Origin: Acidobacteriota bacterium
GTDB lineage: Bacteria > Acidobacteriota > Terriglobia > Terriglobales > Acidobacteriaceae
Direction of reading: 5' to 3'
DNA: 64,000 nt
Assembly: GCA_021791875.1 (NCBI GenBank)
Contig: JAJYVU010000007.1
Span: forward strand, 1-64,000
Within the stretch, counting starts at the first letter, position 1. The number at the start of each line of letters is the position of its first letter. The notes beneath the pieces were generated by a model. The model was given only the letters and a program-made list of their open reading frames with translations. It did no database searches and was not told the origin of the DNA. A program made the position numbers and the translations under genes. Below are positions 62,744 through 64,000 of this stretch, in pieces.

Positions 62744-63859
62744 ATGAGTCTGAAAGCAAGAATCGAAGCTGTGATCTATGCGGCCGAGGAGCCCGTCACC
62801 CTCGCGCAGCTCGCGGCGCTCTTTGGCGCCGAGGCGCTCGAACAAAAGCAGGCCCGCGAAGAGGCGCTTGCCGCCGAGTCCGCCGCCCTCGCCGAAGCTG
62901 ACGCGCAGGAGGCCGAAGAAGTCGTCGCCATCCCCGCTCCCGAATCCCCGCTCGAAGCAGAAGAACCGGCTCCGGAAGCCGAGCAACCCGCCGACGACCT
63001 CGCAAACGCCACGCCTGCCGGGATTGCCGAGCAGCCCGAAGCTGAGCTCAGCCCCGAAGCTGCCGCCGAGGCCGCCGCCGCCGAAGAAAAGCGCCTCCTC
63101 CGCCAGCGCGAACGCGAAATCCGCGACGAACTCCGCGCCACCCTCGACGAGCTCATCGCCGACTACGCCACCAGCAATCGCGGCATGGAAATCCGCGAGG
63201 TCGCCGGCGGCTACCGCGTCGCCACCAAGCCTGAGTACCACGACTCCGTCCGCGCCTTCGTCAAGAGCCTCAAGCCGCCCATCAAGCTCTCGCTCCAGGC
63301 CCTCGAAACCCTGGCCGTCATCGCCTATAAGCAGCCCGTCACCGCGCCGGAAGTCAGTGAAATCCGCGGCGTCGACTCTTCCGGCGTCATCGGCTCGCTC
63401 ATCAGCCGCAAGCTCGTCAATACCGCCGGCCGCAAGCAGGTCATCGGTCGCCCCATCCTCTACAAAACCACCAAGGAATTCCTCCTCCGCTTCGGCCTCA
63501 AGGACCTGGGCGAGCTGCCCTCCATGGAAGAGTTTGAGAAGATGGCCGGCGAGCTGGCCGACGCCGAAGAGCCCTCCGGGAACGAAAATCTGCCCTTCGC
63601 CGGCGAAGAATCCGGCGAAGCCGCTGCCGAAGCCGCTTCCGGCAGCGAGGAATCCACAACCACCGGGCATGCACCCGCCATCTCCGCCGAAGAACTCGCC
63701 TCCCGTGCCGAACACGGCTCACCCGGCGCCAGCACACCCGCCGCCATCGAAATCACCGTCGAGCCGGAATCGGATATCGAAGAAGACCTGCCCGGCATCG
63801 AAATCGATGTCGAGTCTCTCGAAATCGAAGCTGCCGTCGAAGAAAACACTGGGAATTAG
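62744..63859 (+). CDS. scpB: Segregation and condensation protein B (with acidic insertion and tail)
   Basis: The 371-residue protein opens as ScpB (LKARIEAVIYAAEEPVTLAQ LAALF pattern). The first winged helix is interrupted by a Glu/Ala/Pro-rich insert at about residues 35-115, then resumes ELRATLDELIADYATSNRGM, IREVAGGYRVATKPEYHDSV. The second winged helix is LSLQALETLAVIAYKQPVTA, IRGVDSSGVIGSLISRKLVN, GRPILYKTTKEFLLRFGL. An acidic tail of about 90 residues follows. It binds ScpA in the SMC complex. Typical ScpB is about 190-200 residues, so this one is nearly doubled by low-complexity acidic sequence. Confidence 0.92.
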   Translation: MSLKARIEAVIYAAEEPVTLAQLAALFGAEALEQKQAREEALAAESAALAEADAQEAEEVVAIPAPESPLEAEEPAPEAEQPADDLANATPAGIAEQPEAELSPEAAAEAAAAEEKRLLRQREREIRDELRATLDELIADYATSNRGMEIREVAGGYRVATKPEYHDSVRAFVKSLKPPIKLSLQALETLAVIAYKQPVTAPEVSEIRGVDSSGVIGSLISRKLVNTAGRKQVIGRPILYKTTKEFLLRFGLKDLGELPSMEEFEKMAGELADAEEPSGNENLPFAGEESGEAAAEAASGSEESTTTGHAPAISAEELASRAEHGSPGASTPAAIEITVEPESDIEEDLPGIEIDVESLEIEAAVEENTGN

Positions 63860-63861
63860 TC

Positions 63862-64000
63862 ATGGCCGGCCGCAAATCTCCCCCGTCTCCGGAAAAATCC
63901 ACCAGACCGGCTGCGCATCCTGACTCCGCCACCGGCGAGCGCCTCCAGAAGATCATCGCCTCCGCGGGCATCGCCTCGCGCCGCAAAGCCGAAGAGCTCA
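63862..64000 (+). CDS. Pseudouridine synthase (RluB/RsuA family), 5' part
   Basis: The 46 codons visible begin MAGRKSPPSPEKSTRP, a basic tail, then GERLQKIIASAGIASRRKAE, the S4 RNA-binding domain that starts RluB/RluE/RsuA enzymes. The gene runs off the window. It starts 2 nt after scpB, matching the widespread scpA-scpB-rluB order, so large-subunit rRNA pseudouridylation is likely. Confidence 0.85.
   Translation, partial: MAGRKSPPSPEKSTRPAAHPDSATGERLQKIIASAGIASRRKAEEL

Overview
The window looks like a chromosomal segment of an Acidobacteriota member, most likely Terriglobia/Acidobacteriaceae. This is inferred from gene content and gene order, not from a marker RNA: high GC, a trpS-scpA-scpB-pseudouridine synthase run, a CadC-like regulator fused to a TolB-like propeller, giant Ig/ASH-domain secreted proteins, and secreted GH2/GH3 glycosidases. 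No rRNA and no complete tRNA is present.

Layout. About 1-15.6 kb is accessory DNA that looks lower in GC by eye. It holds a truncated serine recombinase behind a ribbon-helix-helix gene, a small HTH regulator with a perfect dyad in front of it, poorly coding DNA, membrane proteins, a CsgG-like lipoprotein-type gene with a SHOCT tail, a 2128-residue secreted hydrolase/propeller/Ig protein, a divergent membrane-bound winged-helix regulator, and an AAA/DUF4143 ATPase. It ends at a 45-nt copy of the 3' half of tRNA-Val(GAC), as expected for the distal att site of an element integrated in a tRNA gene. From 16 to 37 kb come a CoA-transferase, a GH3 enzyme, a TolC/MFP/CzcA-type RND efflux operon, an esterase-like hydrolase, a Tat-exported GH2 enzyme, an aquaporin, a peroxiredoxin, and a TetR-HlyD-ABC-ABC export operon with a near-palindromic operator.

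38.7-46.2 kb is the most unusual part. Seven tightly packed minus-strand genes encode a polyprenyl synthase, a MacB/LolC-like permease, its ATPase, a CcoN (cbb3 oxidase subunit I)-like protein that lacks the CuB histidines, a small 4-TM protein, an MFS-like membrane domain fused to a CcoO-like di-heme cytochrome c, and a metallo-beta-lactamase-fold hydrolase. A divergent secreted YceI (isoprenoid-binding family) protein and a two-component system follow. I propose this as a candidate undescribed membrane redox/isoprenoid system.

49.5-64 kb is mostly housekeeping: an ABC exporter, an aldo/keto reductase, a Tat-exported sugar isomerase-like protein with rhaM, sucC-sucD-ndk, trpD, a SIMPL-domain protein, a cupin, a site-2 protease, then trpS-scpA-scpB and the start of a pseudouridine synthase gene cut by the window edge.
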